A stretch of DNA of 64,000 nucleotides from Mesorhizobium sp. 65-26 (GCA_001899205.1 MKVL01000038.1:249938-313937), one strand, 5' to 3'; positions 37,409 through 46,804 are shown, counted from the stretch's first letter. The notes: generated by a model from the sequence alone, not told the origin. Numbers and translations are program-made.

Positions 37409-37813
37409 TCAGGCCGCTTCAGCGCGGCACTTGGCGCAGATGCCGCGGAACTCGATCACCGCCTTCTTGGCGGCGAAGCCGTTGGAGCGCACCCACTCGT
37501 TGAGCCGGTGATCGATGTCGTGGTCGGACATCTCGGTGACCTGGCCGCAGCTGTCGCAGATGGCGAAGGCGGTCATCGAATGGCTGTGATCATGCGGCTC
37601 GGCGCAGGCAACGAAGGAGTTCAGGCTTTCGAGCCGGTGCACCAGCCCAGACTTCACCAGCGTGTCGAGCGCGCGATAGACCTGAAGCGGAGCGCGGAAG
37701 CCGCGCTCGCGAAGCTGGTCGAGCAAGGTGTAGGCGCTGAGCGGCCCGCTGGCGGCCTCGAGCTTCTCGAGCACGCATAGCTGGTTCTTCGTCAGCGCAG
37801 TCCTTGCAGTCAT
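37409..37813 (-). CDS. zur: Fur-family regulator, Zur type
   Basis: Zinc-uptake repressor of 134 residues. A winged-helix DNA-binding half (about 1-75, LSAYTLLDQLRERGFRAPLQVYRALDTL) and a metal-binding dimerisation half. The structural CxxC pairs are CDSCG and CAKC at the C-terminus, and the HDHSHS segment provides regulatory Zn ligands. Its length and motif order fit Zur better than Fur, Mur or Irr. znuABC is not adjacent. I see no canonical Zur box upstream, only a TTTGC-GCAT-GCAAA palindrome at 37842-37855. Confidence 0.85.
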   Translation of the reverse strand: MTARTALTKNQLCVLEKLEAASGPLSAYTLLDQLRERGFRAPLQVYRALDTLVKSGLVHRLESLNSFVACAEPHDHSHSMTAFAICDSCGQVTEMSDHDIDHRLNEWVRSNGFAAKKAVIEFRGICAKCRAEAA

Positions 37814-37965
37814 CGTTCCGTTCCGATCGTCGCTCGCGCCATTTGCGCATGCAAACGGTTACAATTCCACTGAGATAGCGACGAACGAACGTTTTTGCCA
37901 CTGCCCGCTATGGACAGGGGCGCCGCGGCGGAAAACCCGGCGCGGCGCATTCTGGCCTTGTGGCC

Positions 37966-39012
37966 CTATTTGCGGGCCGGGCCGGCGCGCTCCGAGGAGG
38001 CGGCCCAGAGATTGATGTCGGCCTCGCGGGCATAGCCGTCGATCTCGGCGAGCTCGGCATCGCTGAAATCCAGGACCTTCAGCGCGCCGACGCAATCCTC
38101 GACCTGCTCGGGCCGGCTGGCGCCGATCAGCGCCGAGGTCACGCGGCCCCGGCGCAGCACCCAGGCAAGCGCCATCTGCGCCAGCGTCTGCCCGCGCCGG
38201 GAAGCGATCGCGTTGAGCGCCCTGATGTTGGTGATCGTGTGTTCGTTGATGAAGGCCGGGCGCAGCGACTTGCCCTGGGAAGCGCGGCTGCCATCGGGAA
38301 TGCCGCCGAGATATTTGTCGGTCAGCATGCCCTGCGCCAACGGCGAGAACACGATGGAGCCGACGCCAAGTCCTTCCAGCGTGTCGAGCAGCCCGTCCTC
38401 CTCGACCCAGCGGTTGAGCATCGAATAGCTCGGCTGGTGGATGATGCAGGGCGTGCCGAGCTTCTTCAATATGTCGGCCGCCTCGCGCGTGCGCTGCGAA
38501 TTGTAGGAGGAAATGCCGGCGTAGAGCGCCTTGCCGGAGCGCACCGCATGGTCGAGCGCGCCCATCGTCTCTTCCAGCGGCGTCTCGGGATCGAAGCGGT
38601 GCGAGTAGAAGATGTCGACATAGTCGAGCCCCATGCGCTTCAGGCTCTGGTCGAGGCTTGCCAGCACGTATTTGCGGCTGCCCCATTCGCCATAGGGCCC
38701 GGCCCACATCTCGTAGCCCGCCTTGGTCGAGATGATCAGTTCGTCGCGATAGCCGGCGAAGTCGGTGCGCAATATATCGCCGAAGGCGATCTCGGCGGAA
38801 CCGGGAGGCGGGCCGTAATTGTTGGCGAGGTCGAAATGCGTGATGCCGAGGTCGAACGCCTTGCGCACGATCGCCTGCTTGGTCTGGTGCGGCGTGTCGT
38901 TGCCGAAATTGTGCCACAGCCCCAGCGAGATCGCGGGCAGCTTCAGCCCGGTGCGACCGCAGCGGTTGTAGATCATGTTTTCGTAGCGGTTCTCGGCGGG
39001 CGTATAGGGCAT
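37966..39012 (-). CDS. Aldo/keto reductase (YghZ/L-glyceraldehyde-3-phosphate reductase-like)
   Basis: NADPH-dependent reductase with a TIM-barrel fold, 348 residues. Catalytic Asp and Tyr are in FDLANNYGPPPG, Lys in IISTKAGYEMW and His in YSHRFDP. The C-terminal GASRPEQVEDCV binds NADP. Sequence is close to the YghZ/potassium-channel-beta group. The ATG at 39012 (MPYTPAENRYE) is chosen; the longer frame crosses a repeat. It is the last gene of the LacI-controlled sugar operon. Confidence 0.9.
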   Translation of the reverse strand: MPYTPAENRYENMIYNRCGRTGLKLPAISLGLWHNFGNDTPHQTKQAIVRKAFDLGITHFDLANNYGPPPGSAEIAFGDILRTDFAGYRDELIISTKAGYEMWAGPYGEWGSRKYVLASLDQSLKRMGLDYVDIFYSHRFDPETPLEETMGALDHAVRSGKALYAGISSYNSQRTREAADILKKLGTPCIIHQPSYSMLNRWVEEDGLLDTLEGLGVGSIVFSPLAQGMLTDKYLGGIPDGSRASQGKSLRPAFINEHTITNIRALNAIASRRGQTLAQMALAWVLRRGRVTSALIGASRPEQVEDCVGALKVLDFSDAELAEIDGYAREADINLWAASSERAGPARK

Positions 39013-39085
39013 GGGAAATCCTCGAAGCAAAACGACGTGGCATCGATCCGCCGTACGCGTGAGTCGATGCTGCCCGTCACCCTTA

Positions 39086-39113
39086 CCCTCTCCCCGAAAG
39101 AACGGGGAGAGGG
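39086..39113. repeat. CTCTCCCCG hairpin repeat inside the sugar operon
   Basis: Perfect 11-bp arms CCCTCTCCCCG (39086-39096) and CGGGGAGAGGG (39103-39113), with loop AAAGAA. It is the core of a common rhizobial intergenic repeat and lies between the Gfo/Idh/MocA and aldo/keto reductase genes. It may lower expression of the distal gene. Confidence 0.65.
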
Positions 39114-39142
39114 GTCGTTGTGTAAGGGCTCGACGACGCGGC

Positions 39143-40285
39143 CTATTTCTTCTTCGCCAGCAGGTCCTTCGCCTCCTTGACACCAAGCGCGGCCGGCCGC
39201 TCGCAGGTCGTCTGCATGGCGACGAACTTGCCGGTCTCGCCCGAGCGCAACAGTCCGGTCATGACGTCGACCGCATGCAGCGCGAGCTCCATCGAACAGC
39301 GGTGCGGCCTGCCCTCCCCGATCGCCAGCGCCATGTCGGCGAGACCAGCGGTGCGGTAGTTGGCCATCATGCCGTGTCCGTGCATCTCGTTGGGCACGCC
39401 GAATGGGTGTTGCCATTTCGGCAGCTTCTTCACCACCTTGGGGCCGTCGGTGAAGACCACCTCGCCGCCGAAGAAGTTCGGGTCCGGCACGTATACGGTT
39501 CCCGCCTCGCCATAGAGCTCCATCGGCGAGTGGGCGTGGCTCCAGACGTCCCAGCTCGTGTTGAGCGTCACCACCGCGCCGTTCTCGAACTCCAGCACGC
39601 CGTGGATGGTGGTGGGCGTGTTGACCGGGATCTTCTCGCCCGCGCGCGGCTTCGAGCCGATGGTGCGTTCCTTGGCCGGCGTCGACGCGAAGGCCGCCAC
39701 CTGTTTCACCGGCCCGATCAACTGAATCAGGTTGGTTACGTAGTAGGGCCCGATGTCGAGCACAGGCCCGGCACCCGGCTGGAAGAAGAAGTCCGGATTG
39801 GGGTGCCAGTTCTCCATGCCATGGCTCATCACATGGCAGGTGCCGCTGGTGATCCGGCCAACGCGGCCGGTATCGATCAGGTTGCGCACCAGCTGATGCG
39901 CGCCACCGAGGAAGGTGTCCGGCGCCGAGCCGACGCGCAGTCCTTTCTTCTCCGCCCGCTTCTTGAGGTCGAGCCCTTCCTTGACCGACAGCACGAACGG
40001 CTTTTCCGAATAGACGTGTTTGCCGGCGTCCAGCACCGCCTTCGAGACTTCGTAGTGCACCGCCGGGATCGTCAGGTTGACGATGATGTCGATGTCGTCT
40101 GCCTTGAGCAGCGCGTCGACCGTTTCGGCGCGCAGGCCGAACTCCTTCGCCCTCGCCCGCGCGGCGTCCATGTTGATGTCCGCGCAGGCGCGCATCTCGA
40201 TGCCGCGAAACAGCGGCGCCAGCGAGAAATACGCCTTCGAGATGTTGCCGCAGCCGATAACACCTACGCCAAGTTTCCTTGCCAT
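39143..40285 (-). CDS. Gfo/Idh/MocA-family oxidoreductase
   Basis: NAD(P)-dependent sugar or cyclitol dehydrogenase, 380 residues. Rossmann motif GVIGCGNISKAY (about 7-18), family motif SEKPFVLSV (Lys catalytic), and C-terminal beta-sheet domain with DIGPYYVTNLIQLIGP. Likely oxidises a hydroxyl of the imported sugar. The ATG at 40285 follows the isomerase by 11 bp. Confidence 0.9.
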   Translation of the reverse strand: MARKLGVGVIGCGNISKAYFSLAPLFRGIEMRACADINMDAARARAKEFGLRAETVDALLKADDIDIIVNLTIPAVHYEVSKAVLDAGKHVYSEKPFVLSVKEGLDLKKRAEKKGLRVGSAPDTFLGGAHQLVRNLIDTGRVGRITSGTCHVMSHGMENWHPNPDFFFQPGAGPVLDIGPYYVTNLIQLIGPVKQVAAFASTPAKERTIGSKPRAGEKIPVNTPTTIHGVLEFENGAVVTLNTSWDVWSHAHSPMELYGEAGTVYVPDPNFFGGEVVFTDGPKVVKKLPKWQHPFGVPNEMHGHGMMANYRTAGLADMALAIGEGRPHRCSMELALHAVDVMTGLLRSGETGKFVAMQTTCERPAALGVKEAKDLLAKKK

Positions 40286-40296
40286 CTTGCCTGCTC

Positions 40297-41043
40297 CTAC
40301 CAGCTCTTGGCCGCCGCGATCGAACGCCGGGCAAAGCGCTCGATGTCGTTGGGATTGTCCTGCTCCATGACGTAGTACTGGGTGGCGCTTTTGGCGCGCA
40401 AGGCCTTCACCATCCCCGCCCAGTCGATCGTGCCGTGGCCGACATCGGACCAGCCGTCCTCGTCCAGCCCCTCGCCTGGCTTCGCCATATCCTTGACGTG
40501 GACGGCGACGATGCGCTTGCCGTGCTTCTCGATCCACGGCAGCGGATCGGCGCCGCCGCGCACGACCCAGGCAAGGTCCATCTCCCAGCCGATGTCGGGC
40601 GCGGCCGACAGGATATGGTCCTGCGGCACCGAGCCGTCGGCGAGCTTCTTGAACTCGAAATCATGGTTGTGCCAGGCGAAGCCGTAGCCGGCCTTTTTCG
40701 CCGCCTCGCCGACCTTGGCCAGGCGTTCGCCGAAGCCGCGCCATCCGGCGGCATCTCCCGGCCGCGCCTCCGCCACCAGATAGGGGCAGATCAGCAGCGA
40801 AATGCCGAGCGCGTCGGCCGTCCTGCGCACGCCGTCGAAATCCTTTTCCAGCGCCTCGATCGAGAAATGTCCAGTCGGCATGGCGAGCCCGTTCCTGTCG
40901 AGCTCGGCGCGGAAGGCCTTGGGGTCGTCATAGACGCCGCCAAAACCCTCGACCTGCGCATAGCCGAGCTTGCCCAGCATCTGGAGCACATCTGTCCACG
41001 GTTGGAAATTGCGGGCGCTGTAGAGTTGGAATGACCATTTCAT
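40297..41043 (-). CDS. Sugar phosphate isomerase/epimerase (xylose isomerase-like TIM barrel)
   Basis: A 248-residue AP-endonuclease-2/IolE-IolI-like barrel. Metal-ligand regions are visible in FAWHNHDFEF, GWEMDLAWVVRGG and AVHVKDM, ending in YYVMEQDN. Such enzymes isomerise, epimerise or dehydrate keto-sugars. It sits between the ATPase and the Gfo/Idh/MocA dehydrogenase, so it probably acts on the oxidised sugar. Start ATG at 41043 (MKWSFQLYSA). Confidence 0.88.
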   Translation of the reverse strand: MKWSFQLYSARNFQPWTDVLQMLGKLGYAQVEGFGGVYDDPKAFRAELDRNGLAMPTGHFSIEALEKDFDGVRRTADALGISLLICPYLVAEARPGDAAGWRGFGERLAKVGEAAKKAGYGFAWHNHDFEFKKLADGSVPQDHILSAAPDIGWEMDLAWVVRGGADPLPWIEKHGKRIVAVHVKDMAKPGEGLDEDGWSDVGHGTIDWAGMVKALRAKSATQYYVMEQDNPNDIERFARRSIAAAKSW

Positions 41044-41080
41044 TTCGATTGTCCGTTCTGGCTGGGGTGGTTCCTGGGAG

Positions 41081-42184
41081 TCAAAGTCGGTTGCCGGTCT
41101 GCGCATCGAACAGCGAGGCGCGCATCGGGTCGAAACCTATGCCGACCGCATCGGCGTTTCTCGGCGTGCGTTCGGAGGTCACGCGCACGGTGAAGTTCTG
41201 CTTGCCAAGCTTGAGCCAGACCAGCGTGTCGGAGCCCATAGGCTCGACGACCTCGACATTGGCCGTGGCGGTGAACGGCCAGTCCATGCCGCTGTTCACG
41301 GCCACATGCTCCGGGCGGATGCCGAGGACGGCGGGCCCAGGGACCGGTTGCCTTTCGAAAGCATAGGTCGCGAGCGGGATGCGCAAATCCTCGGCGGCGA
41401 AGTGCCAGTCACCGTCCCGTTTCTCCAGCCCGCCGTTGAGGAAGTTCATCGCCGGCGAACCGAGAAAGCCGGCAACGAAGCGGTTGACCGGCCGGTTGTA
41501 GATGGTCTGCGGCGCGTCGAGCTGCTGGATGACGCCGCCCTTCATCACCGCGATGCGGTCGGCCAGCGTCATCGCCTCGATCTGGTCATGGGTGACGTAG
41601 ATCATGGTGTTCTTGAGCCTGCGGTGCAGCAGCTTGATCTCGACACGCAGTTCCGAGCGCAGCTTGGCATCGAGATTGGACAGCGGCTCGTCGAACAGGA
41701 AGACGTCGACATCGCGCACCAGCGCGCGCCCGATCGCCACGCGCTGGCGCTGGCCGCCGGAAAGCGCCGAAGGCTTGCGCTGCAGCAGCGGCTCGATCTG
41801 CAGGATCTCGGCGGCGCGCGCGATGCGTTTGGCGATCTCGTCCTTGGGCACGCCGGCGACGCGCAGGCCGAAGGAGAGGTTCTTCTCCACCGTCATCTGC
41901 GGATAGAGCGCATAGGACTGGAACACCATGCCGATGCCGCGATCCTTCGGCTCCTCCCAGGTGACGTTCTTGCCCTTGATGAAGATGCGGCCGTCGGAAA
42001 TGTCGAGCAGGCCGGCAATGCAGTTAAGCAGGGTGGACTTGCCGCAGCCGGATGGCCCGAGCAGCACGATGAACTCGCCGTCAGCGACGTCGAGGTTGAG
42101 GGTTTGCAGCACCGAGACGGCGCCGAAATTGAGCGACAGGTCCTGGATCGAGACGCTGGGATTGGCGGGCTGCAGCATCGTCAT
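41081..42184 (-). CDS. Sugar ABC transporter ATPase (UgpC/MalK type)
   Basis: CUT1 importer ATPase, 367 residues. Walker [10 protein letters not shown], signature [14 protein letters not shown], Walker [14 protein letters not shown]-loop VTHDQ, and a C-terminal TOBE regulatory domain (GIRPEHVAV). The ATG at 42184 overlaps the permease stop by 4 bp; a second ATG two codons in is equally possible. Paralogue of the ATPase at 25482-26567. Confidence 0.93.
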   Translation of the reverse strand: MTMLQPANPSVSIQDLSLNFGAVSVLQTLNLDVADGEFIVLLGPSGCGKSTLLNCIAGLLDISDGRIFIKGKNVTWEEPKDRGIGMVFQSYALYPQMTVEKNLSFGLRVAGVPKDEIAKRIARAAEILQIEPLLQRKPSALSGGQRQRVAIGRALVRDVDVFLFDEPLSNLDAKLRSELRVEIKLLHRRLKNTMIYVTHDQIEAMTLADRIAVMKGGVIQQLDAPQTIYNRPVNRFVAGFLGSPAMNFLNGGLEKRDGDWHFAAEDLRIPLATYAFERQPVPGPAVLGIRPEHVAVNSGMDWPFTATANVEVVEPMGSDTLVWLKLGKQNFTVRVTSERTPRNADAVGIGFDPMRASLFDAQTGNRL

Positions 42185-43113
42185 CCTTTCACCGCGCCGG
42201 CGGCGATGCCACGCACGAACAGCTTGCCGGACACGAAGTAGACGACGAGCGGGACAAGCCCGGTCAGGATGGTGGCCGCCATGTTGACGTTGTACTCCTT
42301 CACGCCCTGCACGGAATTGACGATGTTGTTGAGCTGTACGGTCATCGGATAGGTGTCGGGACGGGTGTAGACGACACCGAACAGGAAATCGTTCCAGATG
42401 CCGGTCACCTGCAGGATGACGGCGACGACGAAGATCGGCAGCGACATCGGCAGCATGATGCGCAGGTAGATGCCCCAGAAGCCGGCACCGTCGACGCGCG
42501 CCGCCCGGAAAAGCTCCTCCGGCATCGACGAGAAATAGTTGCGGAACAGCAGCGTCAGGATCGGCATGCCGAAGATCGAATGCACGATGACGAGACCCGT
42601 CAGGCTGCCGTAGAGACCGATCTCGCGCAGGATGATGACGATCGGGTAGATCATCACCTGATACGGGATGAAGGCGCCGACGATGAGGATGACGAAGAAG
42701 GTGTCGGCCCCCTTGAAGCGCCAGTTGGCGAGCGCGTAGCCGTTCACCGAGGCGATGGCGATCGACAGGATCACCGAAGGCACGGTGATCCGCACCGAAT
42801 TCCAGAAGCCGCGCGAAAGCCCGTCGCAGTTGAGACCCGTGCAGGCGCTCGACCAGGCCTTGACCCAGGGCTCGAAGGTGATCTCGAGCGGCGGCGAGAA
42901 GATGTGGCCGAGGCGGATCTCGGGCATGCCCTTCAGTGAGGTGACCACCATCACGTAGAGCGGCAGCAGATAGTAGACCGCCACCAGGATGAGCGTCCCG
43001 TAGAGGAAGATGTTGCGGCGTGACAGCGCGTGCCGTGGCTTCGGCCCGCTAGGCCCGCTGGCGGCGCTCCGGAGCGCCCTTGCGTCCGGGAGAGAGGCGA
43101 CAAGGTCAACCAC
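42181..43113 (-). CDS. Carbohydrate ABC transporter permease (MalG-like)
   Basis: Permease of 310 residues with six helices after an unusually long cytoplasmic N-terminus (about 35 residues). The EAA loop is FRAARVDGAGFWGIYLRIMLPMSLP. The GTG start at 43113 overlaps the upstream permease by 8 bp. A later start inside the N-terminal tail cannot be excluded. Confidence 0.92.
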   Translation of the reverse strand: MVDLVASLPDARALRSAASGPSGPKPRHALSRRNIFLYGTLILVAVYYLLPLYVMVVTSLKGMPEIRLGHIFSPPLEITFEPWVKAWSSACTGLNCDGLSRGFWNSVRITVPSVILSIAIASVNGYALANWRFKGADTFFVILIVGAFIPYQVMIYPIVIILREIGLYGSLTGLVIVHSIFGMPILTLLFRNYFSSMPEELFRAARVDGAGFWGIYLRIMLPMSLPIFVVAVILQVTGIWNDFLFGVVYTRPDTYPMTVQLNNIVNSVQGVKEYNVNMAATILTGLVPLVVYFVSGKLFVRGIAAGAVKG

Positions 43114-44011
43114 GCTTGCGGCCTCCGAATTCGAGATAGGCCCACGGCACGATGACGATCACCACCGACAGCAGCATCATCGTCGAGGCGGCGAAGCCCT
43201 GGCCGAGATTCTGGGCGAAGAACATGTAGTCGTAGACATACTTGGCCGGTACTTCGGAGGCGATGCCAGGGCCGCCGCTGGTCTGCGCCACGACTAGGTC
43301 GTAGACCTTGACGATGCCGGCCGCGATGATCACCAGCGTGGTGATGAACACCGGACGCATCATCGGGATGATGACGAAGAGATAGGTCTTCCAGGTGGGA
43401 ATGCCGTCAACGCGCGCGGCCTTCCAGATATCCTCGTCGATGCCGCGCAGGCCGGCCAGCATCAGGCACATGACAAGCCCCGTGCCCTGCCACAGCGCCG
43501 CGATCGAGATGCCGTAGATGACGATGCTGGAATTGTAGAGCGGGTCGAAGGCGAAGCTCGTCCAGCCGAGGTCGCGTACCACCCTCTGCACCCCGAAATC
43601 GGGATTGAGAAGCCACTGCCAGACCAGCCCGGTGACGATGAAAGACAGCGCGAACGGGTAGAGGAAGACGGTGCGGAACACATCCTCGAAGCGGATCTTC
43701 TGGTCGAGCAGCGCGGCGAGCAGGAAACCGATGACCAGCGAGAACACCAGCGAGATGACCCCGTAGATCAGAAGGTTCTCGATCGAGATCAGCCAGCGCG
43801 GTGTCGCCCACAGCCGGTAGTACTGATCGAGCCCGACGAAGCTCATGCGCGGCAGCAGCTTCGAATTGGTGAAGGAGTAGAGAACCGTCCAGGCCGTGCC
43901 ACCGACGAAGACCACAAGCGCGGTCAGGATCATCGGGATCGACGCCACCTTCGCATTGAGGTTGCGGAAAAGCCGTGTCGGGCGTTCGCTCTTGCTCATC
44001 GCTACAGCCAT
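43106..44011 (-). CDS. Carbohydrate ABC transporter permease (MalF-like)
   Basis: Permease of 301 residues with six helices. The EAA loop is WKAARVDGIPTWKTYLFVIIPMMRP. It starts about 80 bp after the binding-protein stop; the ATG at 43996 (MSKSERP) is an alternative start. Forms the channel with the 42181-43113 permease. Confidence 0.92.
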   Translation of the reverse strand: MAVAMSKSERPTRLFRNLNAKVASIPMILTALVVFVGGTAWTVLYSFTNSKLLPRMSFVGLDQYYRLWATPRWLISIENLLIYGVISLVFSLVIGFLLAALLDQKIRFEDVFRTVFLYPFALSFIVTGLVWQWLLNPDFGVQRVVRDLGWTSFAFDPLYNSSIVIYGISIAALWQGTGLVMCLMLAGLRGIDEDIWKAARVDGIPTWKTYLFVIIPMMRPVFITTLVIIAAGIVKVYDLVVAQTSGGPGIASEVPAKYVYDYMFFAQNLGQGFAASTMMLLSVVIVIVPWAYLEFGGRKRG

Positions 44012-44091
44012 GCTGGATCGGGTAAGGGCGCCGGTCTCCCGCCCCCACCCCGCATCGGCGGAGTTGGGGACAGGACGTTGCGGGCTGATCG

Positions 44092-45330
44092 TCAGTCAGC
44101 CGAGGCGATGATGGCGGCGAAGCGCTTCTGCGCCTCTTCCACGGTCAGTTCGGGCTTGGCGAAGAACTCGGAGAACAGGTCCTCCTTCTGCTTCTGGCTG
44201 TCCTGCGACAGGAGCTGGTCGGTCCATGGCATGACCGCGCCCTTGGCGAGGATCGCCAGGCCCTTCTTCATGCAGTCGTTCGCCGTGTTGAGGTCGACGT
44301 CGCCGCGCACCGGCAGCGAGCCTTTCTTGAGGTTGAAGGCGACCTGCGTCTTGGGGTCGAGCAGCGTCTCGGCCAGCACTTCCTGCGCCTTGGCCTTGTC
44401 GGCATCCTTGAGCAGCGGGAAGTAGAAGGCATCGCCGCCGGTGGCGATCACTTCGTTCAGGCCGAGGCCGGGCAGGCAGGTGTAGTCCTTGCCGGCCGTC
44501 TTGCCGGCGACCTGGAATTCGCCCTGTGCCCAATCACCCATGATCTGGCCGCCGGCCTTGCCGGTGATGACCATGTTGGTGGCCTGGTTCCAGTCCTGCA
44601 CATTGGTGTTCTTGGCCATCTTGCGGGCGTCATCGGCCGCCTTGAACACCTTGGCGATCTCCGGCCCGGCCGCGAACTTGGCGTCCTTGTCCTTGTAAAC
44701 CTTGAGGAAGGTGTCGGTTCCGCCGACCGCGGCCATCAGCACGTCGAAAGCGCCGGACGCCTGCCAGGCCTGCCCGCCGACCGCGAGCGGCACGATGCCC
44801 GCTTTCTCCAGCGCCGGCGCGGCGGCCACGAATTCGTTCCAGTCCTTCGGCACCGGCACCCCGGCCTTGGCGAAGGCCTCGTTCGACAGCCATAGCCACT
44901 GCCAGGAATGGATGTTGACGGGCACGCAATAAATCTTGCCGCCGATGGTGCAGCTGTCGAGCAGGCTCTTCGGCCGCACGATCTCGGTCCATTTATCCTT
45001 GGTGGCGAGATCGGTGAGGTCGCGCATCAGGCCGGCCTGGACGAGCTCCTCCGCCTGCCGGCCATGGTTGAACTGGGTGGCGCCCATCGGATCGCCGCCG
45101 GTGATGCGGCTGATCATGATCGGCCGCGCCGTGCCGCCGGATCCGGCGATGGCGCCGTCGACCCAGTGGTTTCCGGTCGCGTCGAAGGCCTTGGCGAGTT
45201 CCGCCACCGCCGCCGCCTCGCCGCCCGAAGTCCACCAGTGGGTGACCTCCAGATCGGTGGCCGCGGCCGGACCGGCGAACGACAGCGCGGTCGCGGCCGC
45301 CAGCGCGGCGGCCATCAAATTGTATCGCAT
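44092..45330 (-). CDS. Sugar ABC transporter periplasmic binding protein
   Basis: Extracellular solute-binding protein family 1, 412 residues. Signal peptide of about 24 residues (LSFAGPAAA-TD), then LEVTHWWTSGGEAAAV, typical of the glucose/mannose-type CUT1 binders; the Trp-rich HSWQWLW would line a sugar site. The ATG at 45330 has GGGAGGAA 6 nt upstream. It is the first gene of the seven-gene minus-strand operon, and a LacI operator lies 19 bp before the start. Confidence 0.92.
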   Translation of the reverse strand: MRYNLMAAALAAATALSFAGPAAATDLEVTHWWTSGGEAAAVAELAKAFDATGNHWVDGAIAGSGGTARPIMISRITGGDPMGATQFNHGRQAEELVQAGLMRDLTDLATKDKWTEIVRPKSLLDSCTIGGKIYCVPVNIHSWQWLWLSNEAFAKAGVPVPKDWNEFVAAAPALEKAGIVPLAVGGQAWQASGAFDVLMAAVGGTDTFLKVYKDKDAKFAAGPEIAKVFKAADDARKMAKNTNVQDWNQATNMVITGKAGGQIMGDWAQGEFQVAGKTAGKDYTCLPGLGLNEVIATGGDAFYFPLLKDADKAKAQEVLAETLLDPKTQVAFNLKKGSLPVRGDVDLNTANDCMKKGLAILAKGAVMPWTDQLLSQDSQKQKEDLFSEFFAKPELTVEEAQKRFAAIIASAD

Positions 45331-45348
45331 TTCGGTTCCTCCCAGAAT

Positions 45349-45362
45349 CTGAAACGTTACAG
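45349..45362. promoter_or_regulatory. LacI-family operator O1
   Basis: CTGAAACGTTACAG, a near-perfect palindrome with the central ACGT typical of LacI-family sites. It is 19 bp upstream of the binding-protein start, where it would block transcription. The inverse sequence recurs at 45638-45651. Confidence 0.7.
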
Positions 45363-45637
45363 ATTTTCGATACGTCAATTGAGTGACCGGCGCAACCCCG
45401 GGATGTCGGCGCGACGCCGATATTTTTCGAAGCGCGAACAAATTCGACAGGCCTGCAGATCGACATGTGCACTGCAAAAGCCTCTGTTGCAGCGCAAAAC
45501 GGTAAAATTAGCTACAAACACTGCAAGACGCGTAGGCAAGCGAGATGTCTTTGACTTTCAACGGTTTTAGACAATGGACCTCGCCAGGCCCCGTAACAGG
45601 ATGGTGAACGGCCTGAAAATCCGTCGGCGTTGGCAAT

Positions 45638-45651
45638 CTGTAACGTTTCAG
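45638..45651. promoter_or_regulatory. LacI-family operator O2
   Basis: CTGTAACGTTTCAG, exactly the reverse complement of O1. It is about 100 bp upstream of the lacI-type gene; the centres of O1 and O2 are 289 bp apart, compatible with looping and autoregulation. I see no gene between them in the 422-bp divergent region. Confidence 0.7.
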
Positions 45652-45752
45652 TATATCTAGGCTTCGCTGCCCCGTGGCGTTGTCTTTGTCGCGGGCACAG
45701 CGATTGCCGGCCCGGCCGGCGACTGCTAAGCGCGCCTGACGGGCGGGATTCC

Positions 45753-46796
45753 ATGGACGAACGACAGACCGACAAGGAAGACGACACGGCCTCACGCCAG
45801 CGGCCGACACTGAAGACGCTGGCCTTCATGACGGGGCTCGGCGTCACCACCGTGTCGCGCGCGCTGAAGGACGCGCCGGAGATCGGCGCCGAAACCAGGC
45901 GCCGCGTCCAGCTCGTCGCAAGGCAGATCGGCTATCGGCCCAACCGCGCCGGCGTTCGCCTCAGGACCGGCAAGACCAACGTCATCTCCCTGGTGCTGAA
46001 CACCGAGCAGGAGATCATGAGCTTCGTCTCGGACATCATCTACGGCGTGTCCGAGGTGATCGCCGACACGCCTTACCACCTGATCGTCACGCCCTATTCG
46101 AGGGCGCAGGATCCGCTGGAGCCCATCCGCTACCTTGCCGAAACCGGTTCGGCCGACGGTGTCATCATCTCGCGCACCCAGCCCAACGATCCGAGGGCGC
46201 GCTACATGCTGGAGCGCGGCATACCGTTCGCCACGCACGGCCGCACCGAGATGGGGCTGGTCCATCCCTATCACGACTTCGACAATTATGCCTTCGCGAC
46301 CGAAGCCGTGCGCCGGCTGGCCGGCATGGGCCGCAAGAGACTGGCCTTGCTGACGCCGCCGGTCGGGCTGACCTATCACGGCCATACGGTGAATGGCTTC
46401 GCCGATGCGCTGAGCGAGGTCGGCGCCAGCGAGGTGCCGTTCAACACCGTCTCCATCGATCACTCGATCGAGCAGATCAGGATGCGCACCGCGCAGCTCA
46501 TGCGCCGTGACGTCAGGCCGGACGGCTTCGTCAGCAGCGCCGCCGCGGCGACGCTTGCCATCGTCGCCGGCATCGAGGATGCCGGGCTGAAGCTCGGCCG
46601 CGATGTCGACGTCGTTTCCAAGCAGTCATCGGAACTGCTGCACCTGTTCCGGAGGGAGCTGCTCGTCGTCAACGAGAACTTCAGGCTCGCCGGTTCCGAG
46701 CTAGCCCGCGCCGTCCTCGGCTGGATCGGCGGCAAGGAGCCCGGCTCGCTGCAGTCGCTCAGCAAGCCGAGCGAGGTCTTGTCCTACCGGGGTTAG
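45753..46796 (+). CDS. LacI-family transcriptional regulator
   Basis: Repressor of 347 residues. Helix-turn-helix at about 19-40 (TLKTLAFMTGLGVTTVSRALKD), hinge around GYRPNRAGVRLRTG, and a periplasmic-binding-protein-like sugar domain (about 75-340). It is divergent from the CUT1 operon, and the two shared palindromes identify that operon and itself as targets. The ATG at 45753 is chosen; the longer frame contains O2. The inducer is probably the transported sugar or an oxidised derivative. Confidence 0.9.
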   Translation: MDERQTDKEDDTASRQRPTLKTLAFMTGLGVTTVSRALKDAPEIGAETRRRVQLVARQIGYRPNRAGVRLRTGKTNVISLVLNTEQEIMSFVSDIIYGVSEVIADTPYHLIVTPYSRAQDPLEPIRYLAETGSADGVIISRTQPNDPRARYMLERGIPFATHGRTEMGLVHPYHDFDNYAFATEAVRRLAGMGRKRLALLTPPVGLTYHGHTVNGFADALSEVGASEVPFNTVSIDHSIEQIRMRTAQLMRRDVRPDGFVSSAAAATLAIVAGIEDAGLKLGRDVDVVSKQSSELLHLFRRELLVVNENFRLAGSELARAVLGWIGGKEPGSLQSLSKPSEVLSYRG

Positions 46797-46804
46797 TGCT
46801 GGTT

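Noticed and set aside
39086-39113. CRISPR-like repeat
   Set aside because: A single hairpin, no array of repeats and spacers and no cas genes. No CRISPR was found anywhere in the window.
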